24,848 nucleotides of DNA from a virus: IMG/VR virus record IMGVR_UViG_3300047496_000063, positions 1 through 24,848 of that record; one strand, 5' to 3'. Both the position numbers and the translations under genes were made by a program. This document shows, in pieces, positions 7,515 to 16,267 of the stretch. Position 1 is the first letter of the stretch. Every line of letters begins with the position of its first letter. The notes beneath the pieces are model-generated. The model had not been told where the DNA came from. It did not search any database and saw nothing but the letters and a program-made list of their open reading frames with translations.

Positions 7515-7924
7515 TTTCAGATCAAATTAAAAAAGAAAAAGATCGAAACATTTACGGAGGACACTTCGGTGTCGTATTTGAAGATGATTCTCATGTTACG
7601 GAAAAGGAATGTAGCTGGAGGGAGCTTTCGGAGGATGCGACAGTAAAATGTAATGGGGGAACAAAAACGGTGAAGCTTTCAAAGTTTCCCGTGAAACTCT
7701 TAAACGTCACGCATGAAGGCTGTGATGTTGGGCTCATTCAAGGTATTCATTTTGAAAAAGGTGACCGCGTTTACTATTCAATCCGAAGTGCTTCTACGTT
7801 CACTCATAATGGTACGCGCAGGGATGAAATTCTCGGAAAAGTATTCGGAGTCGTTCGAGATGGAGAAGTCGTTGAAGAAAGATATATCGACAACAATGGG
7901 AACTTAACCGGCTTTAGAAAATAA
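7511..7924 (+). CDS. conserved small phage protein in tail cluster (137 aa)
   Basis: The start at the ATG at 7511 (ATGA overlap with the preceding stop) is preferred over an in-frame TTG at 7502. The protein is charged and beta-rich: KLSKFPVKLLNVTHEGCDVG, then IHFEKGDRVYYSIRSASTF, then RRDEILGKVFGVVRDGEVVEERYID. The combination 'V..L.V.H......~~~~v.~~~~~YysiRs......g.rr..ilGkv.G.vrdGeVvEE.yi' looks like a conserved phage hypothetical that I recall only as unassigned. It is soluble and has no signal. Its charged composition differs from the Ser/Thr/Gly-rich structural proteins around it, so a non-virion role (assembly, regulation) is possible. Confidence 0.65.
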   Translation: MISDQIKKEKDRNIYGGHFGVVFEDDSHVTEKECSWRELSEDATVKCNGGTKTVKLSKFPVKLLNVTHEGCDVGLIQGIHFEKGDRVYYSIRSASTFTHNGTRRDEILGKVFGVVRDGEVVEERYIDNNGNLTGFRK

Positions 7925-7928
7925 AAAT

Positions 7929-9650
7929 ATGACACTTAATTTTCATAAAACAGTAAACGATGCGGCCGGAAAAGTTCAAAACAATCCGCTTGCGATTGGA
8001 GGAACGAATCTCGTAACGGATGCCACGCTGGACTCGAAAATTTCGGGTCTGGCCTTTCCTTTTTGGCTGACGTTTTGGGCTAACGGTAGCAGTCCAGTCA
8101 CTGATTCTGGAATGGAAATTGTCACAGTCACCGCGCGAGTATCGCCGAATAATTACACCATCACGCGCGCACAACAAGGCACAGCTGCAAGCCAGCATAA
8201 TTTTAACGACAACATCGGACTTCTTTGGACTTCCGGTCATGCCGATGAAGTAAATACAAACCTTACTTCGCTCAATACTGCGATTTCTGCGGTTATCACC
8301 GGCATTCAAAATAGTCAGTATATTTTCGGTGTCGATTCCGGTTCAGCAAATGCATACGTTGTCACAACTTCTCCGGCCACCGTTTCTCTTGTGTCTGGTC
8401 AGGTATATGCTTTCATCGCAGGAAATACAAATAATGGAGTTTCTACGTTGAATCCAAATGGTCTCGGAGTGAAAACGATCAAGAAACAAGACGGCGCGAC
8501 TGACGTTGGTCCGGGCGACATCAAGGCCGGACAACTCATTCTTGCTATGTACAACGCAACTTCTGGCTTCTTCCAAATGATGAATCCGACAGGAACACCT
8601 TCTTTTACCGGTTTATCTTTTTTTGGAGACGGCTCAGACGGAAATGTAACTATCGCATCAGGAACTACGACCCTCACGCGCGATATGTATTACAACAATC
8701 TCACCTTGCAAAACGGTGCGGTTCTGGCAACTGGCGGCTATCAAATCTATGTCCGTGGAGCACTCACACAACAAGGAACTGGTAAAATTGTTAACAACGG
8801 ATTCAATGGAGGAAATGCCGGAAATGCTTCAGGTTCTGCAGCAGGAAGTGCGGGTTCAGCTGCAGCAGCTGCGCCAGGAATTACCGTACCGGCTGGAAAA
8901 GCTGGAGTCATTGGAATTGCCGGAGGAGTTGGAGGAAGCGGAGGAGGTCAGGGAGGAAGTACAGTCGGAACGAACGCTGTTTCTGCAACAAACTCAATCG
9001 GTTCAAATGGAGCGGTGCCGACAGGAACAAGTGGTCGGGGTGGTCAGGCTGGTTCTCCGGCGAGTACTGTAACGAATGGATCGCAGGGTATTGCCACGAC
9101 TTCATCAAGCAAAATAGTAGATGTGATTTCCGCTAAAATTCTTGGAAATTATATTGCTGGAGTTTATAGTGCTTTCTCCTCAAATGCTGGAAACCCTACA
9201 TCAGGAGGCGGTGGGGGCGGATCGGCTTCACCAGGCGGTAGTGCAATAGGAGGCGGGGGGGGCGGATCGGGTGGAGGGGGCTCGAATGGTGGATGGATCG
9301 TAGTCTTTGCTTTCAGCATAATTGTAAATGCCGGAGTAGCTCTCTTCCAAGCAAATGGCGGAAATGGCGGAAATGGCGGAAACGGCGGAAATGCGACAGC
9401 CGGTGGTGGTGCTGATGGCGGAGGAGGCGGAGCTGGTGCGGGAGGTCCGCCAGGGAACGGCGGTGCGGTAATTGTTTGCTACGCCTCCAAATCAGGAGCT
9501 ATTACCTATGATGTTTCAGGAGGTTCAACCGGAAGCGCCGGAACTCCAGGGAACAGAAGCGGAAGTGGCAGCGGAGCTCAAAATGGAGCTGCATCAACTT
9601 TCGCCGTTACACCTATCGCTGGTCAAACAATAGAAATTTTAATTTCTTAA
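7929..9650 (+). CDS. tail fibre / adhesin with glycine-rich C-terminal half (573 aa)
   Basis: The N-terminal ~120 residues resemble tail-fibre attachment regions: 'NYTITRAQQGTAASQHNFND' is the Y-x-I-x-R-x-x-x-GT signature seen at phage fibre N-termini. Residues about 130-215 (VDSGSANAYVVTTSPATVSL, then GVSTLNPNGLGVKTIKKQDG) match a common short fibre repeat domain. From about residue 287 to 545 the chain is dominated by Gly/Ala/Ser/Asn with runs of 5-6 Gly and four GGN units (DNA repeat 9357-9392). Such regions can pack as polyglycine-II helices, as described for the S16 gp38 adhesin, and would form the receptor-binding tip (inference). It starts after AAAAAT, no Shine-Dalgarno. Confidence 0.8.
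   Translation: MTLNFHKTVNDAAGKVQNNPLAIGGTNLVTDATLDSKISGLAFPFWLTFWANGSSPVTDSGMEIVTVTARVSPNNYTITRAQQGTAASQHNFNDNIGLLWTSGHADEVNTNLTSLNTAISAVITGIQNSQYIFGVDSGSANAYVVTTSPATVSLVSGQVYAFIAGNTNNGVSTLNPNGLGVKTIKKQDGATDVGPGDIKAGQLILAMYNATSGFFQMMNPTGTPSFTGLSFFGDGSDGNVTIASGTTTLTRDMYYNNLTLQNGAVLATGGYQIYVRGALTQQGTGKIVNNGFNGGNAGNASGSAAGSAGSAAAAAPGITVPAGKAGVIGIAGGVGGSGGGQGGSTVGTNAVSATNSIGSNGAVPTGTSGRGGQAGSPASTVTNGSQGIATTSSSKIVDVISAKILGNYIAGVYSAFSSNAGNPTSGGGGGGSASPGGSAIGGGGGGSGGGGSNGGWIVVFAFSIIVNAGVALFQANGGNGGNGGNGGNATAGGGADGGGGGAGAGGPPGNGGAVIVCYASKSGAITYDVSGGSTGSAGTPGNRSGSGSGAQNGAASTFAVTPIAGQTIEILIS
9357..9392 (+). repeat. four tandem 9-bp units GGCGGAAA(T/C)
   Basis: Units at 9357-9365, 9366-9374, 9375-9383 and 9384-9392 are GGCGGAAAT except for the third (GGCGGAAAC). 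They are in frame and encode repeated Gly-Gly-Asn in the fibre's glycine-rich half. Copy number could vary by slippage without shifting the frame. Confidence 0.9.
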
Positions 9651-9653
9651 AAT

Positions 9654-10793
9654 ATGGATTTTACAACATTTGCCATCGACTTTCTTACAACTCTTTTAGG
9701 CAGAGCTCCAACTTCTGCAGATCTTTCCGCAATGATTTCTCCCAACTCAATTTCAGGGGGAGGGACTATTACCTTGCAACAGGAAACATATTCCCCCACC
9801 GGCAGCCTTTCTCTTCAGAGCAATGTAATCCTGCAAGGACAAAGTCGAGACGGATCAATCATTGATTTCGGATCGAACGCATACTCTCTGAAACTTTACG
9901 GAAGCAATATCTACAACACCGGAACAGTTTCAGTTACGAATGGAACTACGACCGTTACAGGTTCGGGAACGGCTTGGAATAGCAGCATGGTGGGGAAAAA
10001 AATATTTCTTAATGATACTTACTACACAGTCGCTTCTGTCTCTTCTCTAACATCACTAGATACAGATTCAGATTATTCAGGCGCTAATCTTTCTGGAGCT
10101 GTATACTCTATCGCTGATGTAATAGAAAATTTTAGAATACAAAATATCACCGTTCAAAATTCTTCTGGAGTGGGGATTGATATTTCAAATGCCCTCCAGT
10201 TCTTTGTTGAAGACTGTAATGTATATTCTTGTGGAACTGGAATAAAGACGGTCAATGTAAACAACTGTCTCATCAACGATGGAAACCTCGACAGTAATAC
10301 AGTGAACATAAGTATGACAGATTCGTATGCTTGGACATTCCAAGATACTGGACTTTCAAACAGCACAGGAGATAGCATGACTCTGCTTAGGTGTGGAAAT
10401 TCAGTCTATATTGATAATGGAACAAATAACTGCGGAGGAAACGGAGTGACACTTACCAGCTGCAAGGATATAAGTTTTGCGCTTAGCACGTTCAGCTTTA
10501 ATGGAGGTGACGGACTTGAATTTATTTCAGGAAATAGTGATATTCAAATCAGTTCGAACTCTATTTATAGCAATCAATCAGATGGAATTACTTTGGCAGC
10601 TTCTACGTTGAGGACTATCATAAACAACAACACGATTCGCGGAAATACCAGTTACGGAATTACAGTCGCTGACGCAACGATGGTAGATACATTGATTGTT
10701 GGAAATATTTTTTCTTCAAATGGAACTTCTGCTGTAACCGATTCTGGAACTACAACGAAGATTCGATCGAATATCGGTGTGGCAGATAATTAA
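9654..10793 (+). CDS. right-handed beta-helix tailspike-like protein (379 aa)
   Basis: After a short hydrophobic N-terminus (MDFTTFAIDFLTTLLGRAPT) comes 'TITLQQETYSPTGSLSLQSN', then 'VILQGQSRDGSIIDFG', the classic opening of pectate-lyase-like tailspikes (GTI.L..GtY......~~~~v.l~G.....tii). From about residue 160 on, repeating Asn/Gly/Ser coils (NFRIQNITVQNSSGVGIDIS; SDIQISSNSIYSNQSDGITL; IINNNTIRGNTSYGI) are parallel beta-helix (PbH1) rungs. Such proteins usually bind or cleave surface polysaccharide. No catalytic residues can be assigned from sequence. It follows the glycine-rich fibre by 3 nt. A small beta insert lies about residues 90-150. Confidence 0.85.
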   Translation: MDFTTFAIDFLTTLLGRAPTSADLSAMISPNSISGGGTITLQQETYSPTGSLSLQSNVILQGQSRDGSIIDFGSNAYSLKLYGSNIYNTGTVSVTNGTTTVTGSGTAWNSSMVGKKIFLNDTYYTVASVSSLTSLDTDSDYSGANLSGAVYSIADVIENFRIQNITVQNSSGVGIDISNALQFFVEDCNVYSCGTGIKTVNVNNCLINDGNLDSNTVNISMTDSYAWTFQDTGLSNSTGDSMTLLRCGNSVYIDNGTNNCGGNGVTLTSCKDISFALSTFSFNGGDGLEFISGNSDIQISSNSIYSNQSDGITLAASTLRTIINNNTIRGNTSYGITVADATMVDTLIVGNIFSSNGTSAVTDSGTTTKIRSNIGVADN

Positions 10794-10798
10794 ACTAT

Positions 10799-13700
10799 AT
10801 GTTGAATGAATCATATCTCAATGACGCATTCCTTAACGGCAATGGGCAGGGCTTCAATCCAAATTCAGGAAACACAGATTTCGCTCTCGGCAGTATTACT
10901 GTTTCAGACTACAAGTGGCTCACTCAAACCCTAAAAACGGCTCAACTTCAATTCAATGTTCGGCCGTATTTTAGCTGTGAAATCATTGATGATTCGATCG
11001 TTCCAAATCAGATTCTCACGCCTCCAGGACAACCCTTAAACGGTAGTTCCGTCACCGCGCCGGATGGTGCTATTTTGTCTGTCGGAAAAATCTCGAGCAC
11101 TGGCTATCTTGGTTTTTGGAAAGTCACCGATGCTTCTATTGCGGGAGTATGGGCTTCTCCGACGACGGTACTTGACGCGACGTCGGGATCTTCTGTTTCA
11201 AACGGCTACCGAGGGGATATGAACGCAGCTATCAATGTTTCTGAATACATTGCTGGAACGTACACTATCGACGTCTATTATTTCAAGACTGCGAGTTCTT
11301 TACTTGTTATCGGCCATCAGCGTTCTACTGACGGAGGTCTAACATGGAGCTCGGTAATAGCGCCGAACGCCACAGGTATCGCTTCTTCAGGCTCGAGCTA
11401 CATCGCAGCTGGCAAGCCAGTGCAGGACATCAACGGAAAAACAACCGGTGTATTTTTCTATATCAATCATGGAGCTTCAAACGATACAGTTCACTATCAA
11501 TATTATGCTGGTACGGGATCTTCTTTTTCAGCCGACACTGTATGGTCTCCAAAAAACATCAACTCGGGTGACTGGAAACTTCACAGTTTAGACTCCTATT
11601 TCAAAAAAGGAATCTACTACATTGTTTTCTCAGGCTATCATCAGGTCATCGAAGATACAAATGACAATTACAGTATCTACACGACCGCACTTCTCTCTCT
11701 CACGAGTAGTATTTCCACCGATCTCTGGGACTTTCAGCGACCGGTTCTTTCTTCTTTGTCCTCGGCTTCAATTAACCAGAACAGTTTCACTTTTCCGAAG
11801 GCTTCTTTTGACGGCACAAACGTCTGGGTTTTGTTCAACGCGCAAATCGTCAGCTCGATCAAAACTTCGGCGACTCCTTCCGATCCAGGAAACACAGTCA
11901 CAACGACAACGCAATACTTCCTCACGCGCACGCAGAACATGATCGACTTCACCTATCCTTTTCCGGTCATGTTCACTGATGGTACGGCATTCATGGATAC
12001 AGCCGGAAACAACTTTGTCATCCAAGGTTCGTACTATTACATTCTTGGAAACGGAAATCTCTGGCAATATGTTCAGAACAACATTATCGCGGACATCACA
12101 AACGACACGCTCGGATTTTCAATTCAAGAAAATGCAGGTGAAGCATCTTCCATTTCTTTGCAGGTTGGAAATCAGAACAACCAGTGGGTAGGCGCTAGTC
12201 CCACAAAGCCAGGTGCGGCAGCTATCGCAAAAGACAAGAAGATCCTCTTAAGTGTCGGTTATTACAATGGTGCAGGCGTTCCGGAAACCGTACCGCGCAA
12301 CATCTACTTCATCGACGACATCGCGCAGAACGTAAACACCACCTCGAATGACCTTACAATTACAGGCCGAGATTTTCGACGCAATTTGAAAAATCTTGTG
12401 TCAGCTTTCTTGTATAACTATAACGGTCCATTCTTCTACAATGACATCATGGACGGAACAACCGTATCGAATTGGAATCAAAACGGAGGAACATGGACGC
12501 AGACTTTGAATGAATGGGCGACCCAGGACAGCAATGGTTCAGCGCCAAACTACGATAACGGTACACAGTACACGCTTACGCTTGCGCAACCTGATCTCGG
12601 CCGTTCAACCTCGCTTTATTCTGTTATCGCATCTTTTCCTTTCCTTAGTACGGCGAGCTGTTTTGCAACTTTCTACGCTTTCTATCAGGACGCGGCCAAC
12701 TGGGTGCGTCTTCGAGTCAATTCCATCAACGGTGATTCTTCACAGTGGAGTTATGTTATCGAGAAAAGTGTAGCTGGAACTGTAACTTCTCTACAGACCG
12801 GGAACATCACTTCGGCAAATGGTCGCGCACAACCATATCCGGTTATCATCAAGAAAACGAATTTCTACAAGTACCAGTTCATCGTGGGTAATAACTATAC
12901 GGCGAGCGGAAACGGAATCCTTTCATACCAGCCTTCAGCGAACATCCACGTTCTTGGAGGGGAAGTAGATCTCACTTCGGACTTCACGGCCGGAAACTTC
13001 ACGCGAGGTTCTGTTGGTTTTGGTTCACAGAACTTCCCAGGACAGTTTTCTTTCTTCAAGTACATGCAGTACTCGGACTCTTTGAACATTGCCCAGCTTC
13101 TTGAATCAATCGGAGTGAAGGCTCGAGTATTCAAATACAAGCCGGAAAATAATTTTATTGATCCGATTTTTAATCCTGCCATTTATACCGGAACTTTCAC
13201 GCAACAAAACCGAATCATCAGCGTTGCAAATCAAAACTTAGTCTACAAAAAGAAAGAGTTTATCTCTGACCCTACTGATCTGACTTTCACTGACGGCGAA
13301 GTACGCTTCATGGCGAAGGTTGGAACCGGCGATCCTACTCAGGATTACGGTTTCAATTTCATTTTTCGAAGTGCGACCACAGCCAATTCTTCAAACTCAT
13401 ATCAGTGGAATATCGCTAAAAAAACCGGCAATTCTGGCGTTGCAGAAATAACTTCGCGTTTTAGTATTTCAAATTCAACTGCTGGTGCTGTTGGCGTTCT
13501 CATGCAAAGTTCTTCGATCGTAGATTACACCACGGCATATGCTACGACCTCGGGACTCAATGTTGATCTTACTCAGTGGAATGAATATCGGCTTGTTGCG
13601 ACTGATGGCTGGATGCTCGGCTTCATCAACAATATTTTGGTTCTCGCATGGTATGACAACAACACCACGGCGAACAATACTTCTGGCTACATTGGTTTCC

Positions 13701-14320
13701 AACCGAACGCTAACAGTACGCTTCAGTTCAAGGAACTTATCTCGGGAACTTTTTGGAATCAGATTGAAGCGTATTCGATCAATCCGGACGATGACATGGA
13801 AACGCCAGTAGACAATCTTTCTGGAATCATTCGAGGGTGGAACTTTTCGGATCTCATGGGACGCTTCAAGTCGGTAGTGCTTCGCAGTGATGACGGTGCT
13901 ACCTATGATTACAGCGAACTTGTTCTTCAACAGCAGACAGACAATTCCGCAAAGGAATATTCAAACCAAGTTACAGTCTATGGTGCGGGAGTTTCAGCTG
14001 TCGCTCACTCAGGGGCTTCGATTGGCGAAAATCAAATCCTGCGCAACTTAACAATTACTGACTACAAAATCAAAACGTACAACGACGCTCTCAATCGCGC
14101 GAACTACGAACTTACGAACGCAAACATTTTCAACAACCAAAGTACGATTACTCAGAACATCAACGCTGGTGCTGAAATTTTCGATGCTGTTGGGGTAAAT
14201 AACACTGGCGATAATTCTTCTGAGGTAGACTCTACTCTTCGTGTTTATAACGAACAATTTGCTTCGGGAGACAACAACAAAACAAGTTTCGCTATGCAGC
14301 TTGAAACCGGTAATATTTAA
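10799..14320 (+). CDS. large baseplate hub / tail tip protein with inserted carbohydrate-binding-like domains (1173 aa)
   Basis: The largest protein of the window. Residues about 90-400 look like a beta-propeller: an Asp-box STDGGLTW (near residue 176) and repeated 'W..P......~~~~~' blades. Residues about 430-540 carry hub-like sequence (NDTLGFSIQENAGEASSISL; FIDDIAQNVNTTSNDLTITG then RDF) as in tail proteins with the gp27/gpD-like hub fold. Residues about 565-760 and 785-1000 are two LamG/concanavalin-like jelly-rolls (WNEYRLVATDGWMLGFINNI is the clearest edge). The last ~170 residues (GIIRGWNFSDLMGRFKSVVL, ELVLQQQTDNSAKEYSNQVT) return to hub-like sequence. So the hub appears split by lectin-type insertions, giving the tip glycan-binding capacity (inference). 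Confidence 0.75.
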   Translation: MLNESYLNDAFLNGNGQGFNPNSGNTDFALGSITVSDYKWLTQTLKTAQLQFNVRPYFSCEIIDDSIVPNQILTPPGQPLNGSSVTAPDGAILSVGKISSTGYLGFWKVTDASIAGVWASPTTVLDATSGSSVSNGYRGDMNAAINVSEYIAGTYTIDVYYFKTASSLLVIGHQRSTDGGLTWSSVIAPNATGIASSGSSYIAAGKPVQDINGKTTGVFFYINHGASNDTVHYQYYAGTGSSFSADTVWSPKNINSGDWKLHSLDSYFKKGIYYIVFSGYHQVIEDTNDNYSIYTTALLSLTSSISTDLWDFQRPVLSSLSSASINQNSFTFPKASFDGTNVWVLFNAQIVSSIKTSATPSDPGNTVTTTTQYFLTRTQNMIDFTYPFPVMFTDGTAFMDTAGNNFVIQGSYYYILGNGNLWQYVQNNIIADITNDTLGFSIQENAGEASSISLQVGNQNNQWVGASPTKPGAAAIAKDKKILLSVGYYNGAGVPETVPRNIYFIDDIAQNVNTTSNDLTITGRDFRRNLKNLVSAFLYNYNGPFFYNDIMDGTTVSNWNQNGGTWTQTLNEWATQDSNGSAPNYDNGTQYTLTLAQPDLGRSTSLYSVIASFPFLSTASCFATFYAFYQDAANWVRLRVNSINGDSSQWSYVIEKSVAGTVTSLQTGNITSANGRAQPYPVIIKKTNFYKYQFIVGNNYTASGNGILSYQPSANIHVLGGEVDLTSDFTAGNFTRGSVGFGSQNFPGQFSFFKYMQYSDSLNIAQLLESIGVKARVFKYKPENNFIDPIFNPAIYTGTFTQQNRIISVANQNLVYKKKEFISDPTDLTFTDGEVRFMAKVGTGDPTQDYGFNFIFRSATTANSSNSYQWNIAKKTGNSGVAEITSRFSISNSTAGAVGVLMQSSSIVDYTTAYATTSGLNVDLTQWNEYRLVATDGWMLGFINNILVLAWYDNNTTANNTSGYIGFQPNANSTLQFKELISGTFWNQIEAYSINPDDDMETPVDNLSGIIRGWNFSDLMGRFKSVVLRSDDGATYDYSELVLQQQTDNSAKEYSNQVTVYGAGVSAVAHSGASIGENQILRNLTITDYKIKTYNDALNRANYELTNANIFNNQSTITQNINAGAEIFDAVGVNNTGDNSSEVDSTLRVYNEQFASGDNNKTSFAMQLETGNI

Positions 14321-14323
14321 TCT

Positions 14324-14887
14324 ATGCAAGTACCATTCAATAAAATTTTTAAGTCGCAGAATAACAAACTTCTTCCGGCCACGTTCAAGAAAGGAGTCAT
14401 TTCAGCAGTCCACCCTTCTTCGTGGACGGCCGACGTGTATCTTGTGTCGAATCCTCAGACGATTTTGCGCGGAGTACCGTTCGCGAGCTCAGTGGACGTT
14501 AACAGCGTCATGCCTGGCAACCGATGCCGGCTCGACCTTTTCGATGAAACGAATCCTTCGGACATGGTTATCGCCTACACCTACGGAAGCGGTCAGCCAA
14601 GCGCGGGAGCGACCTTCAAGACTGGTACGGCTTTGATTACTCCTTTTGGAACAGTAATTGCTCATGGTCTTGGAGTTATTCCGGACTTTGTCACCTACAT
14701 GAAATCTTCGGACGCTTCGACACAGATTCCGAACAATAGTGTTGTTGTTACAGGCGGACTCACCGGTTCAGTTCAGGATGATACGATCATCGACGTGTAT
14801 CAGTTTACTCCGGCCGATTCGACAAACATTCACCTGAAATCAGTAAACGGAAATATCAGCGTTCAATGGTGTGCAATTTCTTTTTAG
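14324..14887 (+). CDS. tail tip / baseplate spike-like protein, OB-fold N-terminus (187 aa)
   Basis: Residues about 18-88 (FKKGVISAVHPSSWTADVYL, then VNSVMPGNRCRLDLFDETNP, then MVIAYTYG) match the OB-fold of gp5/gpV-like spike proteins: G-x-V-x-x-V....~~v~V.l.......~~V.~~~~~~~~~Gd.V.v~~~d......~V~~~~~. The C-terminal half (TVIAHGLGVIPDFVTYMKSS onward) is a small beta domain often found at the end of phage tail proteins, with the 'HgLG..P~~V' signature. It follows the large hub by 3 nt, which fits a spike capping the hub. Confidence 0.65.
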   Translation: MQVPFNKIFKSQNNKLLPATFKKGVISAVHPSSWTADVYLVSNPQTILRGVPFASSVDVNSVMPGNRCRLDLFDETNPSDMVIAYTYGSGQPSAGATFKTGTALITPFGTVIAHGLGVIPDFVTYMKSSDASTQIPNNSVVVTGGLTGSVQDDTIIDVYQFTPADSTNIHLKSVNGNISVQWCAISF

Positions 14888-14904
14888 GGAGAATATGAAA
14901 AGTG

Positions 14905-14916
14905 TGTCGGTATAAT
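14905..14916 (+). promoter_or_regulatory. possible promoter -10 element upstream of lysis genes
   Basis: TGTCGG followed by a consensus TATAAT (14911-14916) in the short gap between the last tail gene and the lysis region. No -35 match is visible at the usual spacing. The ATG at 14921 would fall at or before the expected transcription start, so a transcript from here would translate from the ATG at 14945. It resembles the element at 4026-4038. Confidence 0.4.
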
Positions 14917-14944
14917 ATATATGCAATTAAATATTTTTATATCA

Positions 14945-15169
14945 ATGACCTCGCTTAAATTTATTAGTGATAATTGGGAAATATTCGCGGCCATCGGAGC
15001 TATAGTTGTAAGTTATTTAAGATATGAAAACAAAGTGAATAATCTTGAACGGCGAACAAATTATTTGGAAGAAAAGATTGAGAAGATGGACACGACTTTT
15101 CTTCAGCTTCAAAAAGATATCGTCGAAATCAAAACAACTCTCTTATTCATTAAAGAAAAAGTAAAATGA
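14945..15169 (+). CDS. small membrane-anchored coiled-coil protein, putative lysis accessory (74 aa)
   Basis: An alternative ATG at 14921 adds eight residues; I prefer 14945 because of the -10 element at 14911-14916 and the A/T leader. The protein has one hydrophobic segment near its N-terminus (IFAAIGAIVVSYLRY) followed by a charged heptad-rich helix to the end (KVNNLERRTNYLEEKIEKMD and on). It overlaps the next gene (peptidase) by 4 nt (ATGA). One TM plus coiled coil next to a lysin and a holin candidate suggests an i-spanin-like or XhlA-like role, but no family is recognised. Confidence 0.65.
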   Translation: MTSLKFISDNWEIFAAIGAIVVSYLRYENKVNNLERRTNYLEEKIEKMDTTFLQLQKDIVEIKTTLLFIKEKVK

Positions 15170-16257
15170 ACAATCAACTCGTAGAAGGAAAATATGGTCA
15201 TGGTGCTCGAATCACTCCGCATAATCCGGAAGTTGCTCGTTTTGCTGACATAGCGAAAGATACTGCACCATTCGATTGGAATGCCGGTTTCGATGTTCGA
15301 AAGGTTCTTTTGGAGAAAGCTGGCATCTCGGACGTTCCAACTAAAGATCAAGGCATCTCAGGTGCTTGTGGAGGAATTATGATGTCGTATCTCGCACAAA
15401 TTCTTATCGCTATTTTTACTGGAATTTTTGAAGAAAAAAGTGCGAAATTCGTATATGCGCCAGTTGCGTATCCAGATTTTGGGGGTTCTTCGGAGGAAGA
15501 TCTCATCAGACGAGTTATGAATGTTGGAATTTCAAGCGAAAAATTGTGTCCATCCTACGACAACGGCCAACCACCAACAGAAGCTTTCATGGCTCGAGCA
15601 TCAGACATCACGCCGGAAGCCGTCATGAACGCTTTGAAGTCGCATGGTTTTACTCAGGCATACGTTGACCTCGAAAGCATTGATGAGCTCGCGTGCGCTA
15701 TTCGTGACCACTTTGGTATTGGTTCAGGTATCTCGGCTATGAATAACGGAACGTGGGCATCACAGTTTCCAGTCGCTCCAACGCTTCCACCAAGAGATCC
15801 AGGACTCTGGGCTCATTGGGAATATTACGGCCGAGCTCATCTTGTGAATGGGGTAAAGAAGATCTTCGCGAAGAATGGCTGGGGTGATGCTGTCGGAGAT
15901 CATGGCTGGCAGGGAGTCGGTGAAGAATTTCTCCCTTACATGTTCGCTCCTTTCGCTCTTGTCTTTACCGGATTGGTAGAAGGTTTTACCTACACGTTTA
16001 CCCAGGACTTGCGACTCGGTAATGTCGGGGATGAGGTAAGCGCTTTGCAGATGGCTTTGAAACTCTCCGGAGATTATCCGAAAGAACAGGCGCTCACTGG
16101 TTATTTCGGTCAAGTTACCTATGCAGCCGTGAAGAGTTTTCAGACTAAACATGCAGCAGAAATTCTCACACCGGCCGGACTTACTCTTCCAACCGGTATC
16201 GTCGGCGCGAACACTCGAAAAGTCCTTAATGGTTTGTATTTTACAAAGGAGGTATAA
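15166..16257 (+). CDS. papain-like (C1A) cysteine peptidase fused to a peptidoglycan-binding domain (363 aa)
   Basis: Residues about 20-275 follow the papain fold: Gln62 in DQGISGACGG places Cys68 at +6, exactly the Gln19-Cys25 spacing of papain; His225 lies in RAHLVNGV, and Asn237 in KNGWGDAVGDHGW, the N-x-W-G...G..G(W/Y) signature. The usual disulfide Cys22 is replaced by Ser65 and the Trp after the catalytic Cys by Gly. Residues 281-358 are a PG_binding_1 domain (RLGNVGDEVSALQMAL; GYFGQVTYAAVKSFQTKHAA; GIVGANTRKVL). No signal peptide is seen, so export would need the holin. Overlapped upstream by the membrane coiled-coil gene and followed by the holin candidate, it is most likely a lysin that cuts the peptide part of the cell wall or its proteins (inference). 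Confidence 0.85.
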   Translation: MNNQLVEGKYGHGARITPHNPEVARFADIAKDTAPFDWNAGFDVRKVLLEKAGISDVPTKDQGISGACGGIMMSYLAQILIAIFTGIFEEKSAKFVYAPVAYPDFGGSSEEDLIRRVMNVGISSEKLCPSYDNGQPPTEAFMARASDITPEAVMNALKSHGFTQAYVDLESIDELACAIRDHFGIGSGISAMNNGTWASQFPVAPTLPPRDPGLWAHWEYYGRAHLVNGVKKIFAKNGWGDAVGDHGWQGVGEEFLPYMFAPFALVFTGLVEGFTYTFTQDLRLGNVGDEVSALQMALKLSGDYPKEQALTGYFGQVTYAAVKSFQTKHAAEILTPAGLTLPTGIVGANTRKVLNGLYFTKEV

Positions 16258-16267
16258 TAAAAATATC

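Noticed and set aside
16245-16253. AAAGGAGGT as Shine-Dalgarno of the holin candidate
   Set aside because: It codes Lys-Glu-Val at the end of the peptidase and is 14 nt from the ATG, outside the usual spacing; no closer start codon exists.
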